58,233 bases of DNA from NCBI GenBank assembly GCA_900540635.1, contig UQGU01000009.1, positions 1 to 58,233 on the forward strand, written 5' to 3'. Origin of the DNA: an uncultured Eubacteriales bacterium (GTDB lineage: Bacteria; Bacillota; Clostridia; Oscillospirales; Oscillospiraceae). The notes beneath the pieces are model-generated. The model made no database searches. It saw only the letters and a program-made list of their open reading frames with translations, and was not told where the DNA came from. The translations under genes and the position numbers were made by a program. Within the stretch, counting starts at the first letter, position 1. Every line of letters starts with the position of its first letter. This document shows, piece by piece, positions 17,270 to 25,986 of this stretch.

Positions 17270-17593
17270 ATGACAAAGATCGAATTTTTTACCGAGGACG
17301 AGCGGATCACCGGATTCTCCGTCTCCGGTCACAGCGGTTACGCTGAGGCAGGCTCCGACATTGTCTGTGCCGCCATCTCCGCCGCTGTTGCCATGGCCGA
17401 GGCCACCATCAATGATGTGTGCGGCGCGAAGGCCAAGGTTCGGGTCAAAGAGGAGGATGCCCGCATCACTCTGACCCTCCCCACAAGCTGCGATGAAGAA
17501 GAGAGCGTCCAGGCGTGCCTCGCCGGAATGATGCTGTATCTGTGCAGCCTGCGGGACGATTATCCCGACAATATCGAAGTTTTGGAGGTGTAA
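17270..17593 (+). CDS. prp: Ribosomal-processing cysteine protease Prp
   Basis: 107 residues, matching the YsxB/Prp family. The catalytic pair is visible in the conserved block GHSGYAEAGSDIVCAAIS, with H21 and C33. In Firmicutes Prp removes the N-terminal extension of ribosomal protein L27, an essential step in ribosome maturation. It sits 10 nt after rplU and 4 nt before rpmA, whose product carries the expected cleavage site. Confidence 0.93.
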   Translation: MTKIEFFTEDERITGFSVSGHSGYAEAGSDIVCAAISAAVAMAEATINDVCGAKAKVRVKEEDARITLTLPTSCDEEESVQACLAGMMLYLCSLRDDYPDNIEVLEV

Positions 17594-17597
17594 TACA

Positions 17598-17879
17598 ATG
17601 CTGAAGATTGGTATTCAGTTCTTCGCTCACCACAAGGGCGGCGGTTCCACCAAGAACGGCCGTGATTCCGAGTCCAAGCGTCTGGGCTGCAAGCGTGCTG
17701 ACGGTCAGTTCGTTCTGGCTGGCAACATCCTGGTTCGCCAGAGAGGCACCCACATCCATCCCGGCACCAATGTTGGTATCGGCAAGGATGATACCCTGTT
17801 CGCCCTGGTTGACGGCACCGTCAAGTTTGAGCGCATGGGCAAGGACCGTCGGAAGTGCTCCGTTTACGCTGAGCAGTAA
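17598..17879 (+). CDS. rpmA: 50S ribosomal protein L27 (with Prp-cleaved leader)
   Basis: A 93-residue L27. The first nine residues, MLKIGIQFF, precede AHHKGGG, the Firmicutes leader that Prp cuts after the second Phe. The mature protein then begins AHHKGGGSTKNGRDSESKRLG, near the peptidyl-transferase centre. Codon use is of the highly expressed type. Confidence 0.97.
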   Translation: MLKIGIQFFAHHKGGGSTKNGRDSESKRLGCKRADGQFVLAGNILVRQRGTHIHPGTNVGIGKDDTLFALVDGTVKFERMGKDRRKCSVYAEQ

Positions 17880-17895
17880 GACAAGCCTGTGAATG

Positions 17896-17930
17896 AAGGA
17901 CTGCTGCTTTTCGGCGGCAGTCCTTTTTTT
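17896..17930 (+). terminator. Terminator after rpmA
   Basis: 12-bp stem (one G-U) 17896-17907/17914-17925, then T through 17930. Confidence 0.85.
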
Positions 17931-17937
17931 GAAATGC

Positions 17938-17988
17938 GGGTGGCAGAAAAAAAGAAATGTCCGGCAAATTTCCTTTTTTGTGTCACCC
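17938..17988 (+). promoter_or_regulatory. Long hairpin just upstream of obgE
   Basis: GGGTG..CA..A-rich arm at 17938-17958 pairs with 17968-17988 (T-rich..CACCC) over about 21 positions with two mismatches; the loop is 17959-17967. It lies 13 nt before the GGAGG site of obgE. It may be a second terminator or a control on obgE expression. Confidence 0.5.
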
Positions 17989-18012
17989 ACCGTGAAACCA
18001 TGGAGGTAAACA

Positions 18013-19287
18013 ATGTTTGTAGATAAGGTTCGAATTACAGTCTGCGGCGGACGGGGCGGCGATGGCGCCGTGGCCTTCCACCGGGAAAAATATGTGGCCT
18101 CCGGCGGTCCCGACGGCGGCGACGGCGGCCATGGCGGCAGCGTGATCCTGCGGGTCAATGACAATCTTTCCACACTGCTGGATTTCCGTTATAAGCGGAA
18201 GTACACCGCCCAGGCGGGCATGAACGGCCTGGGCCGGAATATGAGCGGCAAGCGGGGAGAGCCGCTGATTATCGAGGTCCCCCGGGGCACCGTGGTCCGG
18301 GATGCGGAGACCAACCAGATCATTGTGGATATGTCCACCGGCGAGGACTTTGTCATCGCCAAGGGCGGCCGGGGCGGCTGGGGCAATGCCCACTATGCTA
18401 CAGCGACCCGTCAGGTTCCCCGTTTCGCCAAGGCAGGCGTGAAGGGCCAGGAGCGGGATGTGATCCTGGAGCTCAAGCTTCTGGCAGACGTTGGTCTGGT
18501 GGGCTTCCCCAATGTTGGAAAATCCACGCTCCTTTCCGTCACCTCCAATGCCCGGCCGAAGATCGCAAACTACCATTTCACCACGCTGTTCCCCAACCTG
18601 GGCGTCATCTATGTGGATGAGGGCGTGTCCTTCGTCATGGCGGATATCCCCGGCATCATTGAGGGTGCGGCTGAGGGTGCGGGCCTGGGCCATGATTTCC
18701 TGCGGCACATTGACCGCTGCCGGCTGCTGGTTCATGTTGTGGATGTGTCCGGCAGCGAGGGCAGAGACCCGGTAGAGGACTTTAACGCCATCTGTGACGA
18801 GCTGGCCAATTACAGCGTGGACCTGAGCAACCGGCCCATGATCGTGGCTGCTAATAAGATCGACCTGCTGCCCCCGGACAGCGACAACCTCCAGCGGCTG
18901 CGGGCCTGCGTGGAGGCTGCGGGCTGCGAGCTGTACGAGATCTCCGCCGGTACCACCCAGGGCACCCGGAATCTCATGCGGGTGGTGGCTGAAAAGCTGC
19001 GCACCCTGCCCCCTGTGACGATCTATGAGCCGGAATATGTGGAGCAGCAGCCCGAGGCCGGAGATCCCCAGGAGCTTTCCATCGAGCATCTTGGTTCCAC
19101 CTGGGTCATCACCGGTACCTGGCTGGAGCGGCTGGTACAGAACATCAACTTTGATGACTATGAGTCCCGGAACTACTTTGACCAGATGCTCCGCAAGTGC
19201 GGCCTGTTTGACCGCCTGGAGAAGATGGGCATCCAGGACGGCGACACGGTAGATATTTACGATATGCAATTTGACTATATGCGCTAA
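18013..19287 (+). CDS. obgE: Obg family GTPase
   Basis: A 424-residue ribosome-associated GTPase needed in late 50S assembly. The glycine-rich Obg fold comes first (GGRGGDGAVAFHREKYV). The G domain has GFPNVGKST, DIPGIIEGA and NKID, and the Obg C-terminal domain follows the G domain. GGAGG precedes the ATG. Its position after rplU-prp-rpmA is the common bacterial arrangement. Confidence 0.96.
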   Translation: MFVDKVRITVCGGRGGDGAVAFHREKYVASGGPDGGDGGHGGSVILRVNDNLSTLLDFRYKRKYTAQAGMNGLGRNMSGKRGEPLIIEVPRGTVVRDAETNQIIVDMSTGEDFVIAKGGRGGWGNAHYATATRQVPRFAKAGVKGQERDVILELKLLADVGLVGFPNVGKSTLLSVTSNARPKIANYHFTTLFPNLGVIYVDEGVSFVMADIPGIIEGAAEGAGLGHDFLRHIDRCRLLVHVVDVSGSEGRDPVEDFNAICDELANYSVDLSNRPMIVAANKIDLLPPDSDNLQRLRACVEAAGCELYEISAGTTQGTRNLMRVVAEKLRTLPPVTIYEPEYVEQQPEAGDPQELSIEHLGSTWVITGTWLERLVQNINFDDYESRNYFDQMLRKCGLFDRLEKMGIQDGDTVDIYDMQFDYMR

Positions 19288-19290
19288 AAG

Positions 19291-19328
19291 AACGGAGAGG
19301 ACCGCATTTTGCGTTCCTCTCCGTTTTG
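19291..19328. terminator. Bidirectional terminator between obgE and exonuclease gene
   Basis: Stem ACGGAGAGGA..CGC/GCG..TCCTCTCCGT with flanking A and T tracts. Confidence 0.85.
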
Positions 19329-19335
19329 TGCTTTT

Positions 19336-20208
19336 TCATACCCCAAGCGGAGCCTTCCGGTCCTGGTATTGCTCCCACAGGTCGTCGCTCATCTCCTGGA
19401 AAATGCGCTTGCACCGGCAGCTGCCGTCCGGCAGATGGGAGACGGTGAGGGTCACATAGAATTCGTCTCCGGCTTCATCCTTGCCGTAGCTCACGTAGTC
19501 CTGCTTCCAGCTGTGGATCCAGGGCTCACAGCTGACGGTATCGCCGCACCAGGGGCAGGGGAAGCGCAGCAAACTCGCGTCCTGCAAAGCGGCCTGGGTG
19601 CTTTCATAGCTGTGGCTGCCCGGGGCCTCCGCAAAGACCCGGGAGGCGTATTCGTCCAGATAGCTTTCCAGATCCAGGTGGTCGCAGATTTTGGCCGTGT
19701 TCACGGAGTCGTTCATGGCATCGTGGGCGTCGCCGCCGGTCTCGTTCAGAACCTCCATGGCGTATTCCAGGGAGTATTTCACGGTGCTGCGCATGATCTC
19801 CCGATCGAAGATCCGCTGGAGGTCATACCAGTCCGGCAGGTCGGAGATATCCACGCCGTAGGCCACCATATTGTCGATCAGGGTGGGCAGATCGCTCATG
19901 CTCCAGGTCATAAAGGCGTATTCGTCTCCGCACCAGTCGATGAATTTTGCGTAGGCTTCCGGAAAGGGAAGTCCCTGTTCTTCCAGAAGCTTGTCGTGGA
20001 TGCCGGTGAGGGAGGCAATGCGCTTGTGCATTTTGGGGTAGAATTTCGGCTTGCTGTAGACCCGCAGTGTGTCTACCAGCTGAAAGTGCTCGTCCAGCTT
20101 GGCAGCACCGATTTCAATAATATCCCCAGGGAAATAGATGGGGTCCACAACGGTGGAGAGGTCGTCTGCCGGCTGGTTCCATTCCAGGTCAAAAATGATG
20201 TAGTTCAT
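19336..20208 (-). CDS. DEDDh 3'-5' exonuclease, ERI1/KapD-like, with C-terminal zinc ribbon
   Basis: 290 residues. The exonuclease core has FDLEWNQ (the first Asp/Glu pair), IIEIGAAKL, SLTGI, and HDAMNDSVNTAKI with the catalytic His/Asp. A C-terminal CPWCG plus later cysteine suggests a zinc-binding knuckle. The start at 20208 follows GAGG; the 11-codon upstream extension lacks one. A clear paralogue lies at 39068-40054. Substrate (RNA or DNA) is unknown. Confidence 0.82.
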   Translation of the reverse strand: MNYIIFDLEWNQPADDLSTVVDPIYFPGDIIEIGAAKLDEHFQLVDTLRVYSKPKFYPKMHKRIASLTGIHDKLLEEQGLPFPEAYAKFIDWCGDEYAFMTWSMSDLPTLIDNMVAYGVDISDLPDWYDLQRIFDREIMRSTVKYSLEYAMEVLNETGGDAHDAMNDSVNTAKICDHLDLESYLDEYASRVFAEAPGSHSYESTQAALQDASLLRFPCPWCGDTVSCEPWIHSWKQDYVSYGKDEAGDEFYVTLTVSHLPDGSCRCKRIFQEMSDDLWEQYQDRKAPLGV

Positions 20209-20226
20209 GTCTTTTTCCTCTTTAAG

Positions 20227-20256
20227 CAAGAAGGGCGGCATTGCGCCGCCCTCTTG
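20227..20256 (-). terminator. Hairpin after the leucine-rich lipoprotein gene
   Basis: GC-rich stem GGGCGGC/GCCGCCC extended by AAG/CTT ends, between two minus-strand genes. The minus-strand 3' side has only a short T tract, so termination may be partial. Confidence 0.5.
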
Positions 20257-20259
20257 TGG

Positions 20260-21768
20260 TTATTTTTTGGCAACAGTCGGCATGGGCATATCGTCATAGT
20301 CGAAGACCTCACGGACTTTTTTGTAGATCTCCGTATAGGTCTTTCCGTTGTCGACATAGCGCCAGCCTGCACCGGCATAGGGCTCCTTGCCGTAGAAATT
20401 GGTAACGCAGTTGGAATGAATATCCTTGAAAATCTGCTGCTCAGCGGCGGGGACCCGGGTCTGCTTGCACATGAATTGCTCCAGGGGCAGACCGTCCAGG
20501 GCCTTCAGGTCGGAAACCTTGGAATAGCAGATGTTCAGGTTTTTCAGGCCTTCGCAGCCGGCCAGCGGATCAACGGATTCCAGCTTGTAGCAATAGGCCA
20601 GCTCCAGAAATTCCAGCTTCTTGCAGTTTCCAATCCCTTCCGGAAGCTGCTTGACGGCGCAGCCGGAGGCGATAAGAATTTCCAGGTCCGGCATATAGCC
20701 TACAAAGCTCAGATCCGTCAGGGTCTCGTTATGGCCAATGTCCATATACTTGGTCTTCCAGCAGTATTTCAGGTTCCCGCAGGTGTCATCGAAGACATTG
20801 TAGACGGCCCGGATGGTATCCGTGTTGGTCCAGGCGCTGTATTTGCCAAATTGAATTTTCCAGACCAGCTCTGTTCTGGGGTATTCCGCCCGGATGGTGG
20901 CCATGGTGTCGTTGTCCAGGCCGCAGTTCTCCAGCACAAAGGCCTCACAGTCTGTCATGATTGCCAGAGCCTGCTTCAGAGCGGGAACATCGTCCTCTGT
21001 CAGGGAAAGATTCTTGAATTCCACGCGGCTGTCGTTGGTGGAGATCTCTTTGCCGAAGAGGGTGAAGGTGTAGTGAAAGCTGGCGTTGGGGGCGGCGTTG
21101 ACCAGCCACTCCACATCGGCCTGGCTGAGGCTTGTGGTTCCGTCGGCGCGCATAAGCTCCACACTTTCCAGCTGGGGGAGTCTTGCAAGGACTTCCTGGG
21201 CGGCGTTGATCTGCCCGGAGGTCAACTGGGAAAGGTCCAAGGTGGTGGTGTCGGCGGTGAATTCCTGACCGGCCAGCCCCAGGGTGTAGGTGATTTCCAG
21301 ATTGGGGTAGGCGTTTTGCAGGTTGCTGAGCTCATCGGCTGTGAGAATGGTTTTGGGAAGAATCAGGCGCTGGGTGTCTTTCAGGTAGGAAAGGTTTGTC
21401 ATCAGCGCTTCGTAGTCCGTTTCCTCGGCAGTCAGCGTGATCTCCGGTGTCCCGTGGGCAACGGCTTTTTTCCCCAGGTCCACCGTATAGATGATGTCTA
21501 CGTCAGGATGCCTGGAGGCATAGGCCTCCAGGGCGGGGTAGGCGGTGGAGCCTGTGGCATCCAGCAGCTTCAGGTTTTTGTAATTTTCCAGGTCACCCAG
21601 ATTTTCATAGGTGATGATCATTTTAAGCTCTGTCTGCAGATATTGGGCGGAAGTGGTCTCGGTTGCAGTTTGCGTTGCCTCCGGGACGGGATCCGCTTTT
21701 CCGCAGCCGACAAGCAGGAGTGCAAGCAGTGCAATCGCACATTTTTTCGGGAATCGGTGCAAGCCCAT
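20260..21768 (-). CDS. Leucine-rich-repeat-like lipoprotein
   Basis: 502 residues with a lipoprotein signal: a basic start, a hydrophobic stretch and lipobox LLVGC, then a Thr/Ala-rich linker. The C-terminal part carries degenerate leucine-rich repeats (LTDLSFVGYMPDLEIL, KLEFLELAYCYKL). The earlier half repeats units of similar length with TLDLSQL-like strands. It is likely a surface protein binding a protein or glycan; its partner is unknown. The start at 21768 follows GGAGG 9 nt upstream. Confidence 0.8.
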   Translation of the reverse strand: MGLHRFPKKCAIALLALLLVGCGKADPVPEATQTATETTSAQYLQTELKMIITYENLGDLENYKNLKLLDATGSTAYPALEAYASRHPDVDIIYTVDLGKKAVAHGTPEITLTAEETDYEALMTNLSYLKDTQRLILPKTILTADELSNLQNAYPNLEITYTLGLAGQEFTADTTTLDLSQLTSGQINAAQEVLARLPQLESVELMRADGTTSLSQADVEWLVNAAPNASFHYTFTLFGKEISTNDSRVEFKNLSLTEDDVPALKQALAIMTDCEAFVLENCGLDNDTMATIRAEYPRTELVWKIQFGKYSAWTNTDTIRAVYNVFDDTCGNLKYCWKTKYMDIGHNETLTDLSFVGYMPDLEILIASGCAVKQLPEGIGNCKKLEFLELAYCYKLESVDPLAGCEGLKNLNICYSKVSDLKALDGLPLEQFMCKQTRVPAAEQQIFKDIHSNCVTNFYGKEPYAGAGWRYVDNGKTYTEIYKKVREVFDYDDMPMPTVAKK

Positions 21769-21800
21769 GGGGTATGGCCTCCAGTAAACATAATGCACTA

Positions 21801-21829
21801 ACTATATCACAGTCGACCTGGAAATGCAA
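21801..21829 (-). promoter_or_regulatory. Promoter of the lipoprotein gene
   Basis: On the minus strand TTGCAT (21829-21824), 17-nt spacer, TATAGT (21806-21801). The -35 continues as TTGCATTTCC. Confidence 0.72.
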
Positions 21830-21902
21830 GAAACTGCCGGAAGAATTAAAGATTTTTCAAAGATTTCTTTCGGCAGCTTCCGTATATTTATTTGTGAAAG
21901 GT

Positions 21903-22616
21903 TCAGGCGGACTCCGCTTCCAGCAGCGTCCGGGCCAGCCGATGGGTCACTTCCGCGCAGCGGTGGGCGGACAGCGTTTCAAAGGTGGGGTAGTCCATCT
22001 CGGCGCTGTTGTCGGCCTTATCGGAGATTGCCCGCAGGATCACGAAGGGAACGCCGTTGCGGTAAGCGGTCTGAGCAATGGCGGCACCCTCCATCTCTGT
22101 GCAAAGGGCCTGGGTCTTTTCGATGATGAAGTCCTTCTTTTCTTTGTCTGCGATGAACTGGTCGCCGCTGGCAACACGGCCAATTTTGGTGTGGCCGGGG
22201 TTTACAGCCTCGGCGGCGGAGAAGGCGTAGGCCATCAGGGCGTCGTCCGCAGGGAAGGCTATCACATCCATGCCGGGTACCTTGGCATAGGGGTAGCCGA
22301 AGTGGACGCAGTCAAAGTCGTGGTACATGGCGTCCCGGCTGACCACCAGGTCTGCAATGTCCAAATCATTGCTCAGAGAGCCGGCAATGCCGGTGTTCAC
22401 CAAATGGGTGACGGAAAAGCAGGAGCAGAGGATCTGGGCGCACAGCGCAGCATTGACCTTGCCCACGCCGCACTGGACGATGACGGCGGGCAGACCGTCC
22501 AATGTGCCTTCGTAAAAGGTGCTTCCTGCAATTTCCTTCGAAGTGCACTCGGCCATGGATTCCACCAGAGTCTCAACCTCCTGGGTCATGGCACCGATAA
22601 TTCCGAGTTTTGTCAT
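21903..22616 (-). CDS. mtnN: 5'-methylthioadenosine/S-adenosylhomocysteine nucleosidase
   Basis: 237 residues of the MTAN/Pfs family: IGAMTQEV at the start, VNTGIAGSL, the substrate-binding TEMEGAAIAQ and the catalytic aspartate in ISDKAD. It hydrolyses S-adenosylhomocysteine to S-ribosylhomocysteine and adenine, supplying LuxS, whose gene lies 10 nt upstream in the same operon. The start at 22616 has GGAGGAC before it. Confidence 0.94.
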   Translation of the reverse strand: MTKLGIIGAMTQEVETLVESMAECTSKEIAGSTFYEGTLDGLPAVIVQCGVGKVNAALCAQILCSCFSVTHLVNTGIAGSLSNDLDIADLVVSRDAMYHDFDCVHFGYPYAKVPGMDVIAFPADDALMAYAFSAAEAVNPGHTKIGRVASGDQFIADKEKKDFIIEKTQALCTEMEGAAIAQTAYRNGVPFVILRAISDKADNSAEMDYPTFETLSAHRCAEVTHRLARTLLEAESA

Positions 22617-22626
22617 GATGTCCTCC

Positions 22627-23103
22627 TTATTCCGGATAAGTGAGCCGATCAAGCGTGATGTTTTCCAGCAGGGCGGTATAGCGCCTGCCCCAGTAGTTGG
22701 CCATGGAGAGATTCATGTCCAGGTAGTTGCCGCAGTCTCTGGGGCTGGCCCCGGGGACCTCCCCCCGGTAGTCCCGGATGAAGCGGAAGCAGTCGGTCAC
22801 CAGGGGCAGCACGTCCTGGGAGCTCAGGTCGCCGGACAGCAGCAGGTAGAAGCCGGTGCGGCAGCCCATGGGACCAAAGTACAGCACCCGGTCCTTCCAG
22901 GCGGGGTCGTTGCGCAGAAAGGTGGCGGCCAAATGCTCAATGGTGTGCACCTCCGCCGTGTTCATTACCGGTTCCTCATTGGGGCTGGTGAGCCGCAGAT
23001 CGAAGGTGGTGACGGCCTCGCTGCCCACGGCATCCTTCCGGGAAACATAGAGCCCGGGCTGCAGGCGGATATGGTCAATGGTAAAGCTGGTAATTTTTTC
23101 CAT
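22627..23103 (-). CDS. luxS: S-ribosylhomocysteine lyase
   Basis: 158 residues, the normal LuxS length. The metal site HTIEH gives H53, E56 and H57, with C124 in RDCGNY as third ligand; catalytic C81 is in PMGCRTGFY. It makes homocysteine and the AI-2 precursor DPD. It is first in the operon with mtnN, so the pair detoxifies S-adenosylhomocysteine. GGAGG precedes the ATG. Confidence 0.96.
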   Translation of the reverse strand: MEKITSFTIDHIRLQPGLYVSRKDAVGSEAVTTFDLRLTSPNEEPVMNTAEVHTIEHLAATFLRNDPAWKDRVLYFGPMGCRTGFYLLLSGDLSSQDVLPLVTDCFRFIRDYRGEVPGASPRDCGNYLDMNLSMANYWGRRYTALLENITLDRLTYPE

Positions 23104-23139
23104 AAAAACCCTCCGGGGTATTTTGTATTTTTCTCGGAC

Positions 23140-23168
23140 ATGATACCATAGAAATGGGCGAAATGCAA
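23140..23168 (-). promoter_or_regulatory. Promoter of luxS-mtnN
   Basis: On the minus strand TTGCAT (23168-23163), 17-nt spacer, TATCAT (23145-23140). Confidence 0.7.
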
Positions 23169-23234
23169 GGAACGGTGTGAGAACAAAAGGAAAAAGATTC
23201 ATGTAATCTTAAAAATGTTTTATGTCAATGCGGC

Positions 23235-23263
23235 TTGCTTTTTTTCGGCAGGGATGATAGAAT
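23235..23263 (+). promoter_or_regulatory. Promoter of the 23297-25946 operon
   Basis: TTGCTT (23235-23240), 17-nt spacer, TAGAAT (23258-23263), 33 nt before the ATG. Confidence 0.65.
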
Positions 23264-23296
23264 ATCATTGACTATACCATAAGGTAGGGATTTGCC

Positions 23297-25405
23297 ATGG
23301 ATAAGAACGATTTTGATGTCGATTTTGATTTTTCGAAGGACCTGGGCTTTGACCCTGACGAGCTCCTGGGCAGTGACGATCCCGGGGAATTTGATATGTC
23401 GCAGTATGACGATGACGATTTGAACCTGTCGGAGCTGCTGGGCGAGGATGCACCTTCCGGTGAGGAGAACTTCCAGGACTATAATATGGACGAGGAGGAG
23501 CTCCGCAGCGAGGGGGATTTCGAGCCATATCCTCCGGACCAGACCCCTGAGCAGGGGGAGGACGCGGACTACGGCGAGAGCGAAGACCTGGGCGAGGACC
23601 TGTTTTTCCCCAAGCGCAGCCGCCGGAACGACGGCCAGGGCGACGATCAGGGAGCGTATGACGCCGAAGGCGCTGAGCCGGAGGACAACGATTCCGAAAA
23701 CTACGACCCCGAGACCTACGATCCAGAGGATTATGCCCCCGAAGAGGGCGGCGAAAACGACGGGGACGTGGATACCTATGCACCCGGCGAGCCTGTGGAT
23801 GAACCCAGTACCCGGGAGGACCGGAAAAAGCTGAACCTGAAAAAAACCTTCTCCAATCTCTTCCCCAAGAAGACCGATACAGGCCGGAAGCGGGAGGCGA
23901 AGGAGCGTCGGGAGCCGCAGAAGCCCAGCTTCTTCTCCAAGTTCCTAGATTGGTATATGGAGCCCCTCAACCGGCGCAACGCCCCGGAGACGGAATACGT
24001 GGATGAAAACGGCCGCCGCCGCAGAAGAAGACGGCCCACCAAGGCTCAGATTTTCAAGGAGGCCTATCTGCCTGCCATCATTGCAGGCGTTGCGGTGATC
24101 CTCATCCTCTCCTTTGTGGTCGGTGCCATTACCAATGGCTTCAAGAATAAGAAAATCAAGGATGAGCAGACGAAGCAGTCCTCCATTGCCGCCCAGGAGA
24201 AAGCGGATGCAGCAGCTGCGGCTTATCAGCAGCTGCTGGCTGAGGCCGAGCTGAAGGCTACGGAATATGACTACGACGGGGCCGTCGAAGTGCTGGACAG
24301 CCTGACGGATGCCTCCGATGAGATCAAGAAAGAGCTGACGGCAAAGAAGGCCGCCTATCTGAACGAGAAGTCCAAGCTGGTGGAGTGGAAGGATGTCAAC
24401 GCCATTCCCAATCTGTCCTTCCATGCACTGATCGAAAATCCCGTCCGGGCCTATGCAGACAAGGAGTTCGGCGGACAGTACAACAGAAACTTCGTCACCA
24501 CAGGCGAATTCTCCAAGATTTTGGAGCAACTGTATAGCAACGGCTATGTCCTGGTGGATATGAAGAGCTTCGTGGCCAGCAACCAGGACCTGACCGGCTC
24601 TATGAACTATTCCTATAAGTCCATCTACCTGCCCGAGGGTAAGAAGCCCGTCATGATCACCGAGACCATGGTCAACTACTTTGAGTATATGGTAGACAGC
24701 AACGACGACGGCGAGCCCGATGCCGGCGGCGACGGATTTGCCTGCCGCCTGGTGGTGGATGCCAACGGGGACATCAAGGCACAGTACGTGGACGAGAGCA
24801 ACCAGACTCTGACCGGTGACTACGACCTGGTGCCCATTCTGGAGACCTTCATCAAGGCCCACCCGGACTTCGTCTACAAGGGCTCCCGGGCAACGCTGGC
24901 CGTCACCGGCTCTCAGGGCGTCTTCGGTTACCGGACGGATAGCTCCTATGTGGCCAAAAAGGGCCAGGAGTACCGGGATGAGCAGGTGGCCCAGGCCAAG
25001 GTGGTTGTAGATGCCCTGCGGGAAAAGGGCTACACCATCGCCTGCTACACCTATGCCAACAAAAACTATCGGAACATGAGCGTCAATGAGCTCCGGACAG
25101 ATCTGCAGAACTTTACCAACCAGGCCATTCCTGTGCTGGGGGATGTGGATACCATCATCTTTGCCCAGGGCGTCGATCTGGAGAGCTACTCCGACAATAA
25201 GTTTGATGTGCTCTACAGTGCCGGCTACCGCTATTTCATCGGCGCGTCCCAGGAGATCAAGACCGAGATCAACATCACCTATGTCCACCAGAGCCGTCTG
25301 ATGGTCACCGGCAACGCCATGGCATGGCACAACAACCTCTTCACCAACTACTTTGACTGCAATGTGGTTCTGGATGTGGCCAACCGCGGCAATGTCCCCA
25401 ACTAA
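23297..25405 (+). CDS. Membrane protein with acidic cytoplasmic tail and polysaccharide-deacetylase-like outer domain
   Basis: 702 residues in three parts. Residues 1-170 are extremely rich in Asp/Glu and low-complexity. A basic stretch (with five or more Arg near residue 240) precedes one membrane helix at about 256-278. Outside there is an Ala/Gln/Glu coiled coil (285-340) and a deacetylase-like domain (about 360-702). The usual catalytic Asp pair after KKPV appears replaced (MITETMVNYFEYM), so the enzyme may be inactive. It shares a transcript with a DivIVA-like gene, which suggests a role at the septum or pole. The family call is from recalled motifs. Confidence 0.65.
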   Translation: MDKNDFDVDFDFSKDLGFDPDELLGSDDPGEFDMSQYDDDDLNLSELLGEDAPSGEENFQDYNMDEEELRSEGDFEPYPPDQTPEQGEDADYGESEDLGEDLFFPKRSRRNDGQGDDQGAYDAEGAEPEDNDSENYDPETYDPEDYAPEEGGENDGDVDTYAPGEPVDEPSTREDRKKLNLKKTFSNLFPKKTDTGRKREAKERREPQKPSFFSKFLDWYMEPLNRRNAPETEYVDENGRRRRRRRPTKAQIFKEAYLPAIIAGVAVILILSFVVGAITNGFKNKKIKDEQTKQSSIAAQEKADAAAAAYQQLLAEAELKATEYDYDGAVEVLDSLTDASDEIKKELTAKKAAYLNEKSKLVEWKDVNAIPNLSFHALIENPVRAYADKEFGGQYNRNFVTTGEFSKILEQLYSNGYVLVDMKSFVASNQDLTGSMNYSYKSIYLPEGKKPVMITETMVNYFEYMVDSNDDGEPDAGGDGFACRLVVDANGDIKAQYVDESNQTLTGDYDLVPILETFIKAHPDFVYKGSRATLAVTGSQGVFGYRTDSSYVAKKGQEYRDEQVAQAKVVVDALREKGYTIACYTYANKNYRNMSVNELRTDLQNFTNQAIPVLGDVDTIIFAQGVDLESYSDNKFDVLYSAGYRYFIGASQEIKTEINITYVHQSRLMVTGNAMAWHNNLFTNYFDCNVVLDVANRGNVPN

Positions 25406-25427
25406 AAGAGAAAGCCGAGGAACGGAA

Positions 25428-25946
25428 ATGGATGCGGATATTGTCAGAGAAATAGAGTTTTCCCGCAGCCTGCGGGGCTACAACACAGCCGAGGTGGATG
25501 CCTTCCTGGAGCGTATGGAGGGGATGTTCCGCCGCAGAGATCTGGAACAGGAAAACCTGGAAAAGAAGCTCCAGGAGCAGTCCCAGCGGGGCACGGAGCA
25601 GGAGAACCGAATCAGCTTCCTGGCCGCCAAGATGGAAGAAGGGCAGCAGGAGGCCGAGACACTCCGCGCAGAGCTGGCAAACGTCCAGGCCGCGCTGGAG
25701 GCGGAAAAGGCCCAGACCCAGAGCTTGAACGAAGCTCTGGCAGCTGCCCGGGCAGAAGCGCTCCAGGCTGAGGAGCGCTGCAAGGTCCTGGAGAAGACCC
25801 TGGAGGCCAAGCCAAAGATTCAGCTGCAGCCCCAAATCCAGCTGCAGCCCCAGTTCAGGGGCTCGGGCCGTCTGGCCGAGGTTGGTGCCGCTGCAAAGGA
25901 TTCCCTGAAGAAGCTTTCCGGAAGCCTGCGGTCCATCCGCAAGTAA
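25428..25946 (+). CDS. DivIVA-domain coiled-coil protein
   Basis: 172 residues. The N-terminus matches the DivIVA/GpsB membrane-binding motif (EIEFSRSLRGYNTAEVDAFLE). A long Glu/Gln/Ala coiled coil (about 35-130) follows, then a short QLQPQ repeat and a basic Ser/Lys-rich tail. Such proteins sit at curved membranes and recruit division or wall enzymes. The start at 25428 leaves a 22-nt gap after the deacetylase-like gene, with GAGGAACGG before it. Confidence 0.82.
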   Translation: MDADIVREIEFSRSLRGYNTAEVDAFLERMEGMFRRRDLEQENLEKKLQEQSQRGTEQENRISFLAAKMEEGQQEAETLRAELANVQAALEAEKAQTQSLNEALAAARAEALQAEERCKVLEKTLEAKPKIQLQPQIQLQPQFRGSGRLAEVGAAAKDSLKKLSGSLRSIRK

Positions 25947-25952
25947 AGAGCC

Positions 25953-25986
25953 AAAGGGCCGCTGCAAAAAACGCAGCGGCCCTTTT
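25953..25986. terminator. Bidirectional terminator
   Basis: Perfect 13-bp stem AAAGGGCCGCTGC/GCAGCGGCCCTTT with T to 25986 on the + strand and AAA on the other side for spoVAC. Confidence 0.88.

Noticed and set aside
19309..21801. 830-codon open frame on the + strand
   Set aside because: It is antisense to the exonuclease and leucine-rich lipoprotein genes, both of which have recognisable motifs, signals and ribosome sites; the translation is low-complexity Gly/Val/Leu.
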